DNA of 64,000 nt. It comes from Paenibacillus senegalimassiliensis (lineage in GTDB: Bacteria > Bacillota > Bacilli > Paenibacillales > Paenibacillaceae). Position numbers and translations under genes: made by a program. Positions 25,276 to 34,507 of the stretch are shown piece by piece (position 1 is the first letter of the stretch; each line of letters opens with the position of its first letter). Below the pieces are notes generated by a model, which did not search any database, was not told the origin of the DNA, and was given only the letters and a program-made list of their open reading frames with translations. The stretch lies in NCBI RefSeq assembly GCF_001486585.1, contig NZ_LN909046.1, positions 1,550,001 through 1,614,000 of the forward strand, given 5' to 3'.

Positions 25276-28200
25276 ATGAATAAGGCGTATCAAAAGGATA
25301 TTCTCCGTTCCATTCAAAAGGGCTGGAAACGCTTCTTGTCCATCCTGTTCATCACTGCCCTGGGTGTGGCTATGCTGACGGGCTTATATGCGGCCTGCCT
25401 CGATATGTATTATTCAGCGGATAAGTTCTACGACGAGCAGAAGCTGTTTGACATTCGCATTCTCTCTACCCTCGGACTGACGGAAGAAGATATTGGGGTC
25501 TTGGCTCAGGTAGACGGCGTTGAAACGGCCGAAGGCGGGTACAGCGAGACCGGGCATATCGAGGTCGATGGCATCCGTAAGACTGCGGATGTCACCATGA
25601 TGAGCCCTCAAGGTCTTAATGCCCCTTATCTGCTGGAAGGCCATCTGCCCGGCAACGCAGGAGAAATCGCCGTGACCCGCAAGTATCTGGACGAGAGCGG
25701 CAAAGCGATTGGTGACACTCTGACGCTTGAGGAAGATCAGGAGCCGGAGGAGGATGCTACAGCGACTGATAGCGGACAGGATGAGACGGATACAGAGACC
25801 GAGCTAGAGCTTCAGGAAGACATAAGCCTGGAGGAGACAGATCCACTTGAACGCACCAGCTTCACGATCACGGGTGTCGTGATGGACCCGATGGATATTC
25901 AGGGCAGCGGCGCGGATAACATCTTCCGTGCTACCGCTTCCTCCGACTATACCTTCTTCATCACGCCAGCGGATGTAAACGCCGAGGTCTATACCGTAGC
26001 CCATTTGGTGCTGGCCGGAACACGGAATATGGATAGTTATTCAGACCAATATGATGAAGTGGTTGAATTGGCGATTAGCCATATCGAGAACAAGATCAAG
26101 GCCCAGCGTGAACAGGCCCGCTATGAGGATGTAGTTGTGGAGGGCCGCAAGAAGCTGGAAGACGCCGAAGCCACGGTAGATGAAAAGCTCGTGGATGCAG
26201 ACAAGAAATTAAGCGATGCACGTAAGGAACTTCGCGAGGCGAAGCAGGAACTCACCGAGGGTGAGGCCACCCTGAATGCCGAGGAGAAGGATGCCGCCGA
26301 GAAGCTGGCCCAGGCCAGAGCTGAGCTAAACCGCAATAAAGTGAAGCTTGCGGACGCTCAGAAGCAGCTTGATGCTGGTGAAGCTCAGCTCAAGCAAGGC
26401 GAGGCGGAGCTTGCCGCCAATGCCGAGAAGCTAACTGCTGGCCGGCAGCAGTTAGCTAAGGAACGGCAGCAAGCCGAGGAGCAGTTCGCGGCAGCGGGAC
26501 GCCAACTGGACGAGGCCCAGACGCAGTTGGATCAGGCACGCGCCCGCCTGGAGCCCCAGATCGCTTCGCTGAAGAGCGATCTGGGGCCATTATGGCCCGA
26601 GCAGGAATGGAATGCGCTGGTCCATGCGGCTGCGACGCTCGCCGCAGCCGGTGCGGATGATCAGGCGATCGCCCAAGGCACCGGAAGCGAAAGTGCGGCG
26701 CTTGCCGCCGCGCTTCCGGAGGGGTCTGGCGCCACCGTAGAGGCTGCGCTCGGCAGCGGCAAGATCACTGGCGGCCAGCAGGCGCTGGATCGCCAGAAGC
26801 AGGCTTATGCCGAGCAGAAGCAAGCCGGCTTGCAGCAACTGGCAGATGCTGCAGCCGAACTCTCGGCAGGGGAAGCGCAGGCGCAGGCCAAGATTGCCGA
26901 TGCCCGCAAGGACATCGCTGAGGGCAAGAAGGAACTGGCCGACGGTGAAGCCAAGCTAACCGAGCAGGAGCAGGAATTTGCCGGGAAGAAAGAAGAAGCG
27001 AAGCAAAAGCTGACCGATGCTTATGCCAAGCTGGACGATATTGACACTACCCGGTGGTATGTTCAGGACCGGAGCTCCATCGATAGCTACGCCAGCTTGA
27101 CCAGCGACTTGTCGTCCATTGAAGCCGTTGGCAAGGTGTTCCCCATCATCTTCTTGATTGTCGCTATCCTGATGAGCTTGACATCCATGACGCGAATGGT
27201 CGAGGAAGAACGCGGGTTGATTGGAACTTACAAAGCGCTGGGCTTTGGTAACGGCACCGTCTACCGTAAATACCTGCTGTTTGCCTTGCTGGCATGTCTG
27301 CTTGGTGGAGTCCTGGGCGATTTGTTCGGCTTTGTGTTCATGCCTAAATTTGTCGCGATTATCCTGGAGGAGCTGTATAGTCTCCCCCATATTTATTTAC
27401 GATTTGACATGCTCTATGGAGTGGGTGGCGTCTTGCTATTTATTCTGGGCATCGTAGGAGCAACCTTTATCGCCTGCCGAAGCGAATTAGTCAAGATGCC
27501 AGCGGCACTGATGCGCCCCAAGGCACCACGGGCAGGTTCTCGCGTCTTCCTGGAGCGCCTCCCCTTCATCTGGAATCGCCTGAAATTCCTGAACAAGGTT
27601 ACCGTACGGAACCTGTTCCGCTATAAGAAGCGTTTGTTCATGACGGTAGGGGGCATTATGGGCTGCACCGCCTTGATTCTCTGCGGTTTTGCCATCAAGG
27701 ACTCCATCGTAGACTTGGCGCCCAAGCAATACGAAAGCATCTATCAATATGACTTGATGAGCGTCTTCGAGGACAAGTCGAATAGCGAATTAGTTCAGGA
27801 GATATCGCAGGACAGCCGTATTGCCGATTATCTCAATCTGAGAATTGAAAATGCGAAGGCGATCAATCATGCGGAGAAGGGTGAAGGCGTACAATTGATG
27901 GTCATCCCGGATGGGGCTTCTCTCAAGGATTACATTCGTATCAAGAATCTTGACGGCCAAGAGATCACGCCAAGCGACGAAGGAATTCTCCTTACGCGGA
28001 ATGCCGCAACTATTCTAGGTCTTGAGGCAGGAAGTAAGGTATCCTTGCAGGATATGGAATTGGTACAGCGAGAGACCGTGGTTACGGATGTGGTCCAGAA
28101 CTATTTGGGCAACAACGTATATATGACACAATCTTTGTATGAACAATTATTCGGCGGCCAGGTTGCCCTCAACGGCGTACTTGCCCATCTGTCCGTTCCA

Positions 28201-28704
28201 GGTCCAGAGCAGCCGGCCTACGCGGAGCAACTCCTTCTAAATGATTCCGTGCTCTCCGCCGTCAGCACCGTAGCGCTGCGAGCAGATTTCGGATTTGATC
28301 TGATCAATGCCGTCGTATTGCTTATTACGGCCATGGCAGGAGGACTCGCCTTCGTCGTGCTGTTCACACTGTCAAATACGAATATCTCGGAACGTGTCAG
28401 AGAGCTTGCTACGATTAAGGTATTAGGCTTTTATGATAAAGAAGTGCATCAATATGTGAACAAGGAATCGTTGATTCTCACTCTTATAGGCATCTTGGTT
28501 GGGTTACCCGTAGGGCGGGTATTAAGTGGATTCCTGACCAGCGCGCTGAATATGCCAGCGATGTATTTTGCGGTACATGTCGAGCCCGTCAGCTATGTAC
28601 TATCCGCGGGAATTACGTTCTGCTTCGCCATTCTGGTCAACTGGATGACGAACCGTACCTTGAACCGCATCAATATGGTGGAGGCTTTAAAAAGTGTGGA
28701 ATAA
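25276..28704 (+). CDS. FtsX-family ABC permease with large coiled-coil insertion
   Basis: About 1142 residues. One membrane helix near the N-terminus (RFLSILFITALGVAMLTGL) precedes an extracytoplasmic domain with an acidic low-complexity insert near 150-195. A long Lys/Glu/Ala/Gln-rich coiled coil follows (about residues 270-590), then a first FtsX membrane domain (about 625-745), a second periplasm-like domain, and a second FtsX domain (about 1010-1140). This is the layout of Firmicute FtsX-like exporters/mechanotransmission permeases. Substrate is unknown; lipids, peptides or toxic compounds are possible. With the ATPase gene it forms a two-gene operon ending in a strong terminator. Confidence 0.88.
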   Translation: MNKAYQKDILRSIQKGWKRFLSILFITALGVAMLTGLYAACLDMYYSADKFYDEQKLFDIRILSTLGLTEEDIGVLAQVDGVETAEGGYSETGHIEVDGIRKTADVTMMSPQGLNAPYLLEGHLPGNAGEIAVTRKYLDESGKAIGDTLTLEEDQEPEEDATATDSGQDETDTETELELQEDISLEETDPLERTSFTITGVVMDPMDIQGSGADNIFRATASSDYTFFITPADVNAEVYTVAHLVLAGTRNMDSYSDQYDEVVELAISHIENKIKAQREQARYEDVVVEGRKKLEDAEATVDEKLVDADKKLSDARKELREAKQELTEGEATLNAEEKDAAEKLAQARAELNRNKVKLADAQKQLDAGEAQLKQGEAELAANAEKLTAGRQQLAKERQQAEEQFAAAGRQLDEAQTQLDQARARLEPQIASLKSDLGPLWPEQEWNALVHAAATLAAAGADDQAIAQGTGSESAALAAALPEGSGATVEAALGSGKITGGQQALDRQKQAYAEQKQAGLQQLADAAAELSAGEAQAQAKIADARKDIAEGKKELADGEAKLTEQEQEFAGKKEEAKQKLTDAYAKLDDIDTTRWYVQDRSSIDSYASLTSDLSSIEAVGKVFPIIFLIVAILMSLTSMTRMVEEERGLIGTYKALGFGNGTVYRKYLLFALLACLLGGVLGDLFGFVFMPKFVAIILEELYSLPHIYLRFDMLYGVGGVLLFILGIVGATFIACRSELVKMPAALMRPKAPRAGSRVFLERLPFIWNRLKFLNKVTVRNLFRYKKRLFMTVGGIMGCTALILCGFAIKDSIVDLAPKQYESIYQYDLMSVFEDKSNSELVQEISQDSRIADYLNLRIENAKAINHAEKGEGVQLMVIPDGASLKDYIRIKNLDGQEITPSDEGILLTRNAATILGLEAGSKVSLQDMELVQRETVVTDVVQNYLGNNVYMTQSLYEQLFGGQVALNGVLAHLSVPGPEQPAYAEQLLLNDSVLSAVSTVALRADFGFDLINAVVLLITAMAGGLAFVVLFTLSNTNISERVRELATIKVLGFYDKEVHQYVNKESLILTLIGILVGLPVGRVLSGFLTSALNMPAMYFAVHVEPVSYVLSAGITFCFAILVNWMTNRTLNRINMVEALKSVE

Positions 28705-28742
28705 GTAACACTACATGATCAGGCTCCGAGACATAATGTAAA

Positions 28743-28787
28743 ACAGGGATACTGCTCTCTTATGGAGCGGCATCCCTGTTTTTTTGT
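28743..28787 (+). terminator. Intrinsic terminator after the FtsX permease gene
   Basis: Stem AACAGGGAT/ATCCCTGTT with an inner GCTC/GAGC pairing, followed by a run of seven Ts. Confidence 0.9.
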
Positions 28788-28815
28788 GTTCAAGAATTAT
28801 GGAGTGATCCATCTG

Positions 28816-29754
28816 TTATTGGCTTGTCCCCTGGCTTTGCCAAGCCTCCAAGTTCAATTGGGAATTGATACTCGCAGCCGTCAGACTGCCCATCGAAGCC
28901 GCAGCAATGGCCTGATGCATTCTGGAGGCGATATCTCCCGCACTGTAAATGCCTGGCACATTCGTAGCCCCGACCATGCCGAGCATGTCCACAGCCACTA
29001 CGCCCGTGTCTGATATCTCACAGCCTAATTGCTGCGGCAAATCCGACCCAGGTACCAAATCAGGCTTGAAAAAGATACCTCTGCAAGGGATTACGGTTCC
29101 GTCCTCAAGCAGCACCTGCTGAACGATTCCGTCCCTGGAATCAATAGCCCGAATCGGAGAGGTGTGAAGCGGAATTTGATGCCTGCCAAGCTCCTCACGC
29201 TGCTCATCCGTCAAGCCATCAGGTCCGTGGGTGCAGAAGGTTAGACGGTTGGACCAACCCGAGATGATTGGAGCAAAGTGCATCAGTTCAGGACCGGAGT
29301 TAATAATCACAAGCGGTTCGTCTCGAAGCTCCCACCCGTCACAGTAAGGGCAAACGAAGGCGCTCTTGCCATACACCTCGGCCAATCCGGGGATATCCAG
29401 TGGCCGATCCTTCATCCCTACAGCAAACAACAGCTTCTTGGCTGCCAAGACCTCTCCCTCGCTTGTTGATGCCTGAAAATGGCCATCTGCTCCGGTAATT
29501 CCAGTAACAGCATGCCGTACGAAGGAGACCGAAGGGTACCTACTGATATCTTCCATCGCCAACCGGCGAAGTTCACTTGGCCGAATTCCATCTCTGGTGA
29601 GGAATCCATGCGCTTCCTGCGTAACAGCATTACGTGGCTTCCCTTCGTCAATAACTACAACACGCTTGCGAGCTCTCCCCAATACGAGTGCCGCGCTCAA
29701 GCCCGCAGGACCCCCGCCGATAATGATAACATCCAAAAGCTCCTTATTTGCCAT
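28816..29754 (-). CDS. FAD-dependent NAD(P)-disulfide oxidoreductase, thioredoxin reductase-like
   Basis: 312 residues. The FAD-binding GGGPAGLSAALVLGRARKRV lies at the N-terminus, a CPYCDGWE redox-type CxxC sits mid-protein, and the C-terminal FAD segment is GIYSAGDIAS. This is the TrxB-like family that oxidises NAD(P)H and often reduces small disulfides or acts beside thioredoxin-like proteins. The ATG at 29754 has AGGGAGG upstream; the 17-residue extension from 29805 is rejected. It is a single gene with no partner nearby. Confidence 0.88.
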   Translation of the reverse strand: MANKELLDVIIIGGGPAGLSAALVLGRARKRVVVIDEGKPRNAVTQEAHGFLTRDGIRPSELRRLAMEDISRYPSVSFVRHAVTGITGADGHFQASTSEGEVLAAKKLLFAVGMKDRPLDIPGLAEVYGKSAFVCPYCDGWELRDEPLVIINSGPELMHFAPIISGWSNRLTFCTHGPDGLTDEQREELGRHQIPLHTSPIRAIDSRDGIVQQVLLEDGTVIPCRGIFFKPDLVPGSDLPQQLGCEISDTGVVAVDMLGMVGATNVPGIYSAGDIASRMHQAIAAASMGSLTAASINSQLNLEAWQSQGTSQ

Positions 29755-29909
29755 TACAAAAAACCTCCCTGGACCTGAGATATCCATAATTAAAGTAAAG
29801 AGCAACCATTCTACGGTTAATCAGTACCTCAGTTGCAATTGTAGATTCATAATGTCGATAATATACCATCTTGCGTTCAATTGCAAATCGCCAGGTGAGA
29901 ATACAGCTA

Positions 29910-30239
29910 CTAGGAGCCTTCCGCAATATCATGTCTTATTCCCTTAAGAGCGAGCCATGCAATCAATAGCTGTTGAATTCTCAAGCGGTCCTGAGGATCA
30001 ATGCTGTGCGACACTTTGCGAGTCAGGTCATATCGCTTGCCCAAATACTTGGTCTCCCCATAAATAAGGGCATCCAGATGGTCCACTCCCGGCATCTCTA
30101 CGTCAATAGGCAGAACTAGCGAATGCTCCACCAAATAAATGACGGCCGCGCGGCCATGAGACTTCCAATAGAACCCATCCTCGGCCTCGTCCATCCCATC
30201 CGCCTGAATTTGATCCATCCTGAGTTGCTCTGTGCTCAT
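29910..30239 (-). CDS. Hypothetical protein
   Basis: 109 residues, mostly helical and acidic at the start, with HGRAAVIYLVEHSLVLPIDVEMPGVDHLDALIYGETKYL in the middle, probably a strand-rich soluble fold. No family is recognised. The ATG at 30239 has GGGGAGATAT upstream, better than the GTG/ATG choices upstream. It stands alone between divergent promoters of the TrxB-like and PepSY genes. Confidence 0.5.
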   Translation of the reverse strand: MSTEQLRMDQIQADGMDEAEDGFYWKSHGRAAVIYLVEHSLVLPIDVEMPGVDHLDALIYGETKYLGKRYDLTRKVSHSIDPQDRLRIQQLLIAWLALKGIRHDIAEGS

Positions 30240-30405
30240 CTTTATATCTCCCCTGCCTTCCCCATCCACAAATTATTTTTCGTTAAAATTTAGAAATATC
30301 ACAATTAAACTAGCCCATTAGAGTCATGTGCTCCCTGTCTAAATAGATTAACATAGTTTCATTCGATCCACGAAGGTGTGGAAATATGTTAACAAGGAGA
30401 ACCTT

Positions 30406-31770
30406 ATGGGTCATAAAAACACCTTTAACCCGCTGCGTCGGCTTCATTTCTATGCGGCTTGGCTGATTACGCCACTGCTCATTACGCTCAGCTTATCCGG
30501 GATTGGCTTTCTGTTCTATACCGATATTGAGAAGAACATGTACGAGCATGAATTTTTCGGAGACAGCGGCATCGCCTCCAGACAAACGATAGATGAGGCG
30601 ATTCAGCAAATCAGTCAGCAATACCCCGATTATACGATTGCCAAAATCAGCATCATGGAGGACCCGTACAACCATCGGGTAACCATCAGCAACTCCTCAG
30701 GAGAGACACAATATATTTTCCTGGACCACCATAATCAGATCGTGGCTAGTCAAAATGCCAAACATACTTATTCCAACCTGATGCGTAACTTCCATAGTTC
30801 GCTGCTGACGGAGCAGACCTGGGTTCGCTATCTGGTTGAACTGACTGCCTGCTGGACGGTCTTCCTTATCGTGTCCGGTATCTACATGACCTTCAAGAAA
30901 AGATTGCTCACGGCCAAATCTGCCCAGGCTGGTAAGCCCTTGCGATTGCAGAAGATTCACGCCGTACTGGGGTTAGTCATTGCCGTGCCATTAGTCGTAA
31001 TTATATTGACCGGCATTCCCTGGTCCGTCTTCATGGGCAGTCATATTAGCAAGCTGGGGCAAGAGTATCCGGCCTTGGGCAGAACGGAGCTGCGATATAA
31101 TCCGCCACAATCGGATGTCAATGAGATTCCGTGGGCTACCCGAAGCCTGGATCAACCAGCGTCCGACCAAGGGGGTCATGCGGACCATCATTCAACGGGC
31201 GAGGCCGCTATGAACTTGGCCAATCAGCAAAGCTTGGCGGCCATCATCAAGCTAGCCCAGGCTGAGCAGATCAGTCGTCCCTTCTCTATTGTCTATCCCA
31301 CGGGTGAGCTTGGCGTATTCACCGTGTCCAAAGGCAGCAACACCGGTGTTACCGGTCTGGATGTAAGTCCTTATGAGGAGACGACCGCTTATTTTGATCA
31401 ATACTCCGGGGAACTGATCGCGAAGATCGATTTTGCGGATTATGGTATCATCGGCAAATGGTTCACCTGGGGAATTCCGCTGCATGAAGGACATTTATTC
31501 GGCATCGCCAATAAAGTGTTGAACCTGCTTGTCTGTCTTGCCTTCCTGGGGGCGATTACGATGGGGTTCATGTCGTGGATGAAAAGGGTAAAACCCGGAG
31601 ATCTCAATCTCCCGCAGCGACTCAATAAGCCCTGGTCTGTTGGCGCGCTGCTCACCTTATTCATTCTGGGAATGCTTATGCCATTGTTTGGCTTGTCCGT
31701 CCTCATCATCTTGTTGATTGAGTTCACGATCTACTATATCACCAAAAGTAAAGCACAAATCGCCAGCTAG
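30406..31770 (+). CDS. PepSY-associated transmembrane protein
   Basis: 454 residues with four transmembrane segments. PepSY-type domains lie between them: a first extracytoplasmic region around 30-130 with TIAKISIMEDPYNHRV, and a second with AYFDQYSGELIAKIDFADYG. The Arg/His-rich start (FNPLRRLHFYAAWLITPLL) is that of the PiuB/PepSY_TM family, often linked to ferric reduction or siderophore release. The ATG at 30406 has AAGGAG upstream. A His-rich segment (GGHADHHSTG) in the extracytoplasmic region could bind metal. It is monocistronic; no Fur box was recognised. Confidence 0.85.
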   Translation: MGHKNTFNPLRRLHFYAAWLITPLLITLSLSGIGFLFYTDIEKNMYEHEFFGDSGIASRQTIDEAIQQISQQYPDYTIAKISIMEDPYNHRVTISNSSGETQYIFLDHHNQIVASQNAKHTYSNLMRNFHSSLLTEQTWVRYLVELTACWTVFLIVSGIYMTFKKRLLTAKSAQAGKPLRLQKIHAVLGLVIAVPLVVIILTGIPWSVFMGSHISKLGQEYPALGRTELRYNPPQSDVNEIPWATRSLDQPASDQGGHADHHSTGEAAMNLANQQSLAAIIKLAQAEQISRPFSIVYPTGELGVFTVSKGSNTGVTGLDVSPYEETTAYFDQYSGELIAKIDFADYGIIGKWFTWGIPLHEGHLFGIANKVLNLLVCLAFLGAITMGFMSWMKRVKPGDLNLPQRLNKPWSVGALLTLFILGMLMPLFGLSVLIILLIEFTIYYITKSKAQIAS

Positions 31771-31806
31771 TCCACCATGAGATACTCTCCTTGAGGGTTA
31801 TGCGCC

Positions 31807-31856
31807 AAAAAAACACGCCCCGGCCGATGACGAATGTTCGTCAATGACCGGGGCGT
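31807..31856 (-). terminator. Intrinsic terminator of the phosphodiesterase/ABC/phosphatase operon
   Basis: Stem ACGCCCCGG/CCGGGGCGT with an inner TGACGAA..TTCGTCA pairing, followed by seven Ts on the minus strand (31807-31813), 14 bp after the phosphatase stop. Confidence 0.9.
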
Positions 31857-31870
31857 TAGCGCGTATATTC

Positions 31871-32647
31871 TCATTCCAGATACATGCTGCGAATCCGCTC
31901 ACGCACGGAAGCATCGATGTTGAACTCAGCGGCGAAATAATGATCCCAGCTCTCATACCTGCCAAGGACCGCGACCCAGGCTGCAGCCAGATAATCCTCT
32001 GACGCATAGAAGGTATCCCGGAACCATTCCTGCTGTGTTGGGGTCATCGTCTCGCAATACCGCTCATACAAGAACTGAGCTTTAGGCCCAAGCATCTCGT
32101 TCGTCAGGAGATAATCCTCCAGAATGTCCTCATCGGAGACACCTAGCAGCTTCAACATAAGAGCCGCACCGATGCCTGTTCTGTCCTTGCCTCCCGCGCA
32201 GTGATGCAGCAAGGCCTGTCGCTGCGGGTCACCCATGGCTTCCATCAAGAAGCGGTAGGCGGGATTGGCAAAGGGAAGCCTGGCGTACATATTAATCATC
32301 GTATCCCGGTCCAGCAGCCTGTCCAGAAGCGTACGGTCGCCAACATCCGTGCCAGTACGCGCCGCAAGGGCAATAGCCTCAATGCGGCGGTAATGAACCC
32401 CTTCCATGATTGGGGTGGGATGGCTATGTGCCTCGGCTTCTCCCCGGTAGTCCAATATCGTCCGCAGTTGCAGCTTTCGAATAATTTCTAAATCCTGCCC
32501 GGTTAAAGCGGTCAATTGGTCCGAACGAAAGAGCAGACCAGATTTGACCTGATATCCATCCTCCGTCAGACAACCTCCCATATCACGAAAGTTAACCGCT
32601 CCCTCCAGCCTTACGATCCTCTTCAAGCTTTTATCATGCATTTGCAT
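31871..32647 (-). CDS. Tyrosine/dual-specificity protein phosphatase-like enzyme
   Basis: 258 residues. The phosphatase signature HHCAGGKDRTG (CX5R with catalytic Cys and Arg) is present, along with NFRDMGG near the N-terminus and TILDYRGEAE. These mark the Y_phosphatase3 family, acting on phosphotyrosine or phosphorylated small molecules such as phosphoinositide-like substrates. It is the last gene of an operon encoding an ABC importer and a phosphodiesterase, so it may dephosphorylate the imported solute; this is inference. GAGGTATAGC precedes the ATG. Confidence 0.85.
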   Translation of the reverse strand: MQMHDKSLKRIVRLEGAVNFRDMGGCLTEDGYQVKSGLLFRSDQLTALTGQDLEIIRKLQLRTILDYRGEAEAHSHPTPIMEGVHYRRIEAIALAARTGTDVGDRTLLDRLLDRDTMINMYARLPFANPAYRFLMEAMGDPQRQALLHHCAGGKDRTGIGAALMLKLLGVSDEDILEDYLLTNEMLGPKAQFLYERYCETMTPTQQEWFRDTFYASEDYLAAAWVAVLGRYESWDHYFAAEFNIDASVRERIRSMYLE

Positions 32648-32668
32648 ATGCTATACCTCGTCTGTATG

Positions 32669-33490
32669 TTATTTCAAGCCCATCTTGACGAAAGAATCCA
32701 CAATCTGACGTTGTAGCATCAGATACACCGCCAAGATCGGGACACTCGTAATCACGGCAGCGGCCATTAGCGGGCCCCATGCATTTCCATCGCTAGACAT
32801 GAACATCTGGAGCCCAATTTGAATGACCGTGTTCTCCAATTTGTTCGTGAGCAAGAGTGGCCAGAAATATTCGTTCCATGAATTGATGAACAATAAAATA
32901 CCTAGGGAAGCGATGGACGCCTTCATATTGGGGACATACATCCGCCATAAGATCGACCAGCTTGACGCTCCATCCAACAGTGCCGCCTCTGTAATTCCCT
33001 TGGGGAATGCCTTGAAGGACTGCGTCATGGAGATGATGGCAAACGCAGATACCAGATTGGGAGCAATCAACCCCTGTAGCGTGTTGCGCCAGCCCCAGGC
33101 GGAAATCGTAACGTAATTGGGAATCATCGTTACCTGGAATGGAATAAGCCACGTGAGCGCGAACATCAGGAATAGCACCCGTGAGCCAGGGAAAGTCCAT
33201 CGGGAAAAGGCATAAGCCGCCAGAATGGCAGTTCCCAGTTGAAAGAAAGTTTGTGCTACCGACATTGCAGTAGAGTTCCCAAGCATATCTAGCATCGGAA
33301 TCATCCGCCACACGTCGGCATAGTTATCCCAGGTCCAATGCTTTGGCCATAAGGCAGAGGAATACATTTCGGCTTCGGTTCTGAACGAGGATATAATCAT
33401 CCAGTAGAAAGGGAAGACCGCAAACAAGCTTAATGCCAGCATTACCGCATGTTTGGTAAGGGAGCGCAGGGTTAATTTACGATAGTTCAT
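32669..33490 (-). CDS. Carbohydrate-type ABC permease (MalG/UgpE-like)
   Basis: 273 residues with six predicted helices. The EAA loop is EAALLDGASSWSILWRMYVPNMK, the hallmark of the MalG/UgpE subfamily. It forms the channel with the MalF/UgpA-like permease. No ATPase gene is present in the operon, so a shared MsmX/UgpC-type ATPase would be needed. GGAGTGACATC precedes the ATG. Confidence 0.9.
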   Translation of the reverse strand: MNYRKLTLRSLTKHAVMLALSLFAVFPFYWMIISSFRTEAEMYSSALWPKHWTWDNYADVWRMIPMLDMLGNSTAMSVAQTFFQLGTAILAAYAFSRWTFPGSRVLFLMFALTWLIPFQVTMIPNYVTISAWGWRNTLQGLIAPNLVSAFAIISMTQSFKAFPKGITEAALLDGASSWSILWRMYVPNMKASIASLGILLFINSWNEYFWPLLLTNKLENTVIQIGLQMFMSSDGNAWGPLMAAAVITSVPILAVYLMLQRQIVDSFVKMGLK

Positions 33491-33514
33491 GATGTCACTC
33501 CTTCTCCACCCGCT

Positions 33515-34507
33515 TTATTCGTCATAAAACGAATAGCGGTTGCTTAATTTGGTCAATAACCCCGCGATCAGACCGAAGACGAGGAAGAACAAGACTGCCG
33601 CGGCTGAACCCCAGCCAATGGAGAACGACTTGAAACCGTAGACCCACAGCAAATAATAAATATTCAACGTGGCATTGGAAGGCCCACCTTGAGTCAGGAC
33701 GTTAATATAAGCAAAGCTCCATTCCGAAGAAAACAGAATGCTGAGCATTAAAATGAAAATCAGGGTCGGCGATAAAAGTGGCAGCGTGATATAACGAATG
33801 GTTTGCCAGCGACTAGCTCTATCAATCATCGCCGCTTCGTAATAGTCCTTGTTGATGCCCGTTAGGGCCGAAGAAATAATCAATGTGCTGAATCCAATGA
33901 TCTTCCAGCCCGTAATAATCAGAATGGTCCAGAGGGCAAACCGTTCATCAGACAGAAACCTCAGGGGTTCCGCCAGATGAAATCCTTGACGCAGTGCCTG
34001 ATTCACAATCCCATTCAGGGGATGCAGCATCCAGTTCCAAACCACCGAAACAACGACAGGAGCCATCATCATAGGAAAGAAGATCAGCATCCGGTACGTG
34101 TTCTTGGCTCTTCTTCCTAACCTCTCCGTTCCTATGGCAATCGTTAGCGGCAGGATCAGGGAAAAGGGCAGGATGCCAAGCATATAAATGAGCGAATTAC
34201 CAATTGCCGTCCTCATGTCGGGCAGGCCAAGAATACGTTCATAGTTCAGTAAACCGACGAATTTCTGCGGCGTAGTAGGCAGTAAATTCCATTCAAAGAA
34301 ACTAAGGCGAAACGTCTGCAGCAATGGCCAGTACAGCCAAAACGCAATACATAACACAGCGGGAAGCACATACAAGTAAGGCTGCACCCGAGAGATAACT
34401 CGGAACAACAGGCGGGTAGCCTGTTGTCCGGTTGCATCCCTTCTTGAATGCTCGCCCTTCTTCTGATTCCCCTGTTGATGAACAGCTATCGGTGCTTGCG
34501 TCTTCAT
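33515..34507 (-). CDS. Carbohydrate-type ABC permease (MalF/UgpA-like)
   Basis: 330 residues with about six helices. The N-terminal start MKTQAPIAVHQQG is followed by a cytoplasmic segment, then PYLYVLPAVLCIAFWLYWPLL. The EAA loop is EAAMIDRASRWQTIRYITLP. It overlaps the binding-protein gene by 4 bp (ATGA). Confidence 0.9.
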   Translation of the reverse strand: MKTQAPIAVHQQGNQKKGEHSRRDATGQQATRLLFRVISRVQPYLYVLPAVLCIAFWLYWPLLQTFRLSFFEWNLLPTTPQKFVGLLNYERILGLPDMRTAIGNSLIYMLGILPFSLILPLTIAIGTERLGRRAKNTYRMLIFFPMMMAPVVVSVVWNWMLHPLNGIVNQALRQGFHLAEPLRFLSDERFALWTILIITGWKIIGFSTLIISSALTGINKDYYEAAMIDRASRWQTIRYITLPLLSPTLIFILMLSILFSSEWSFAYINVLTQGGPSNATLNIYYLLWVYGFKSFSIGWGSAAAVLFFLVFGLIAGLLTKLSNRYSFYDE

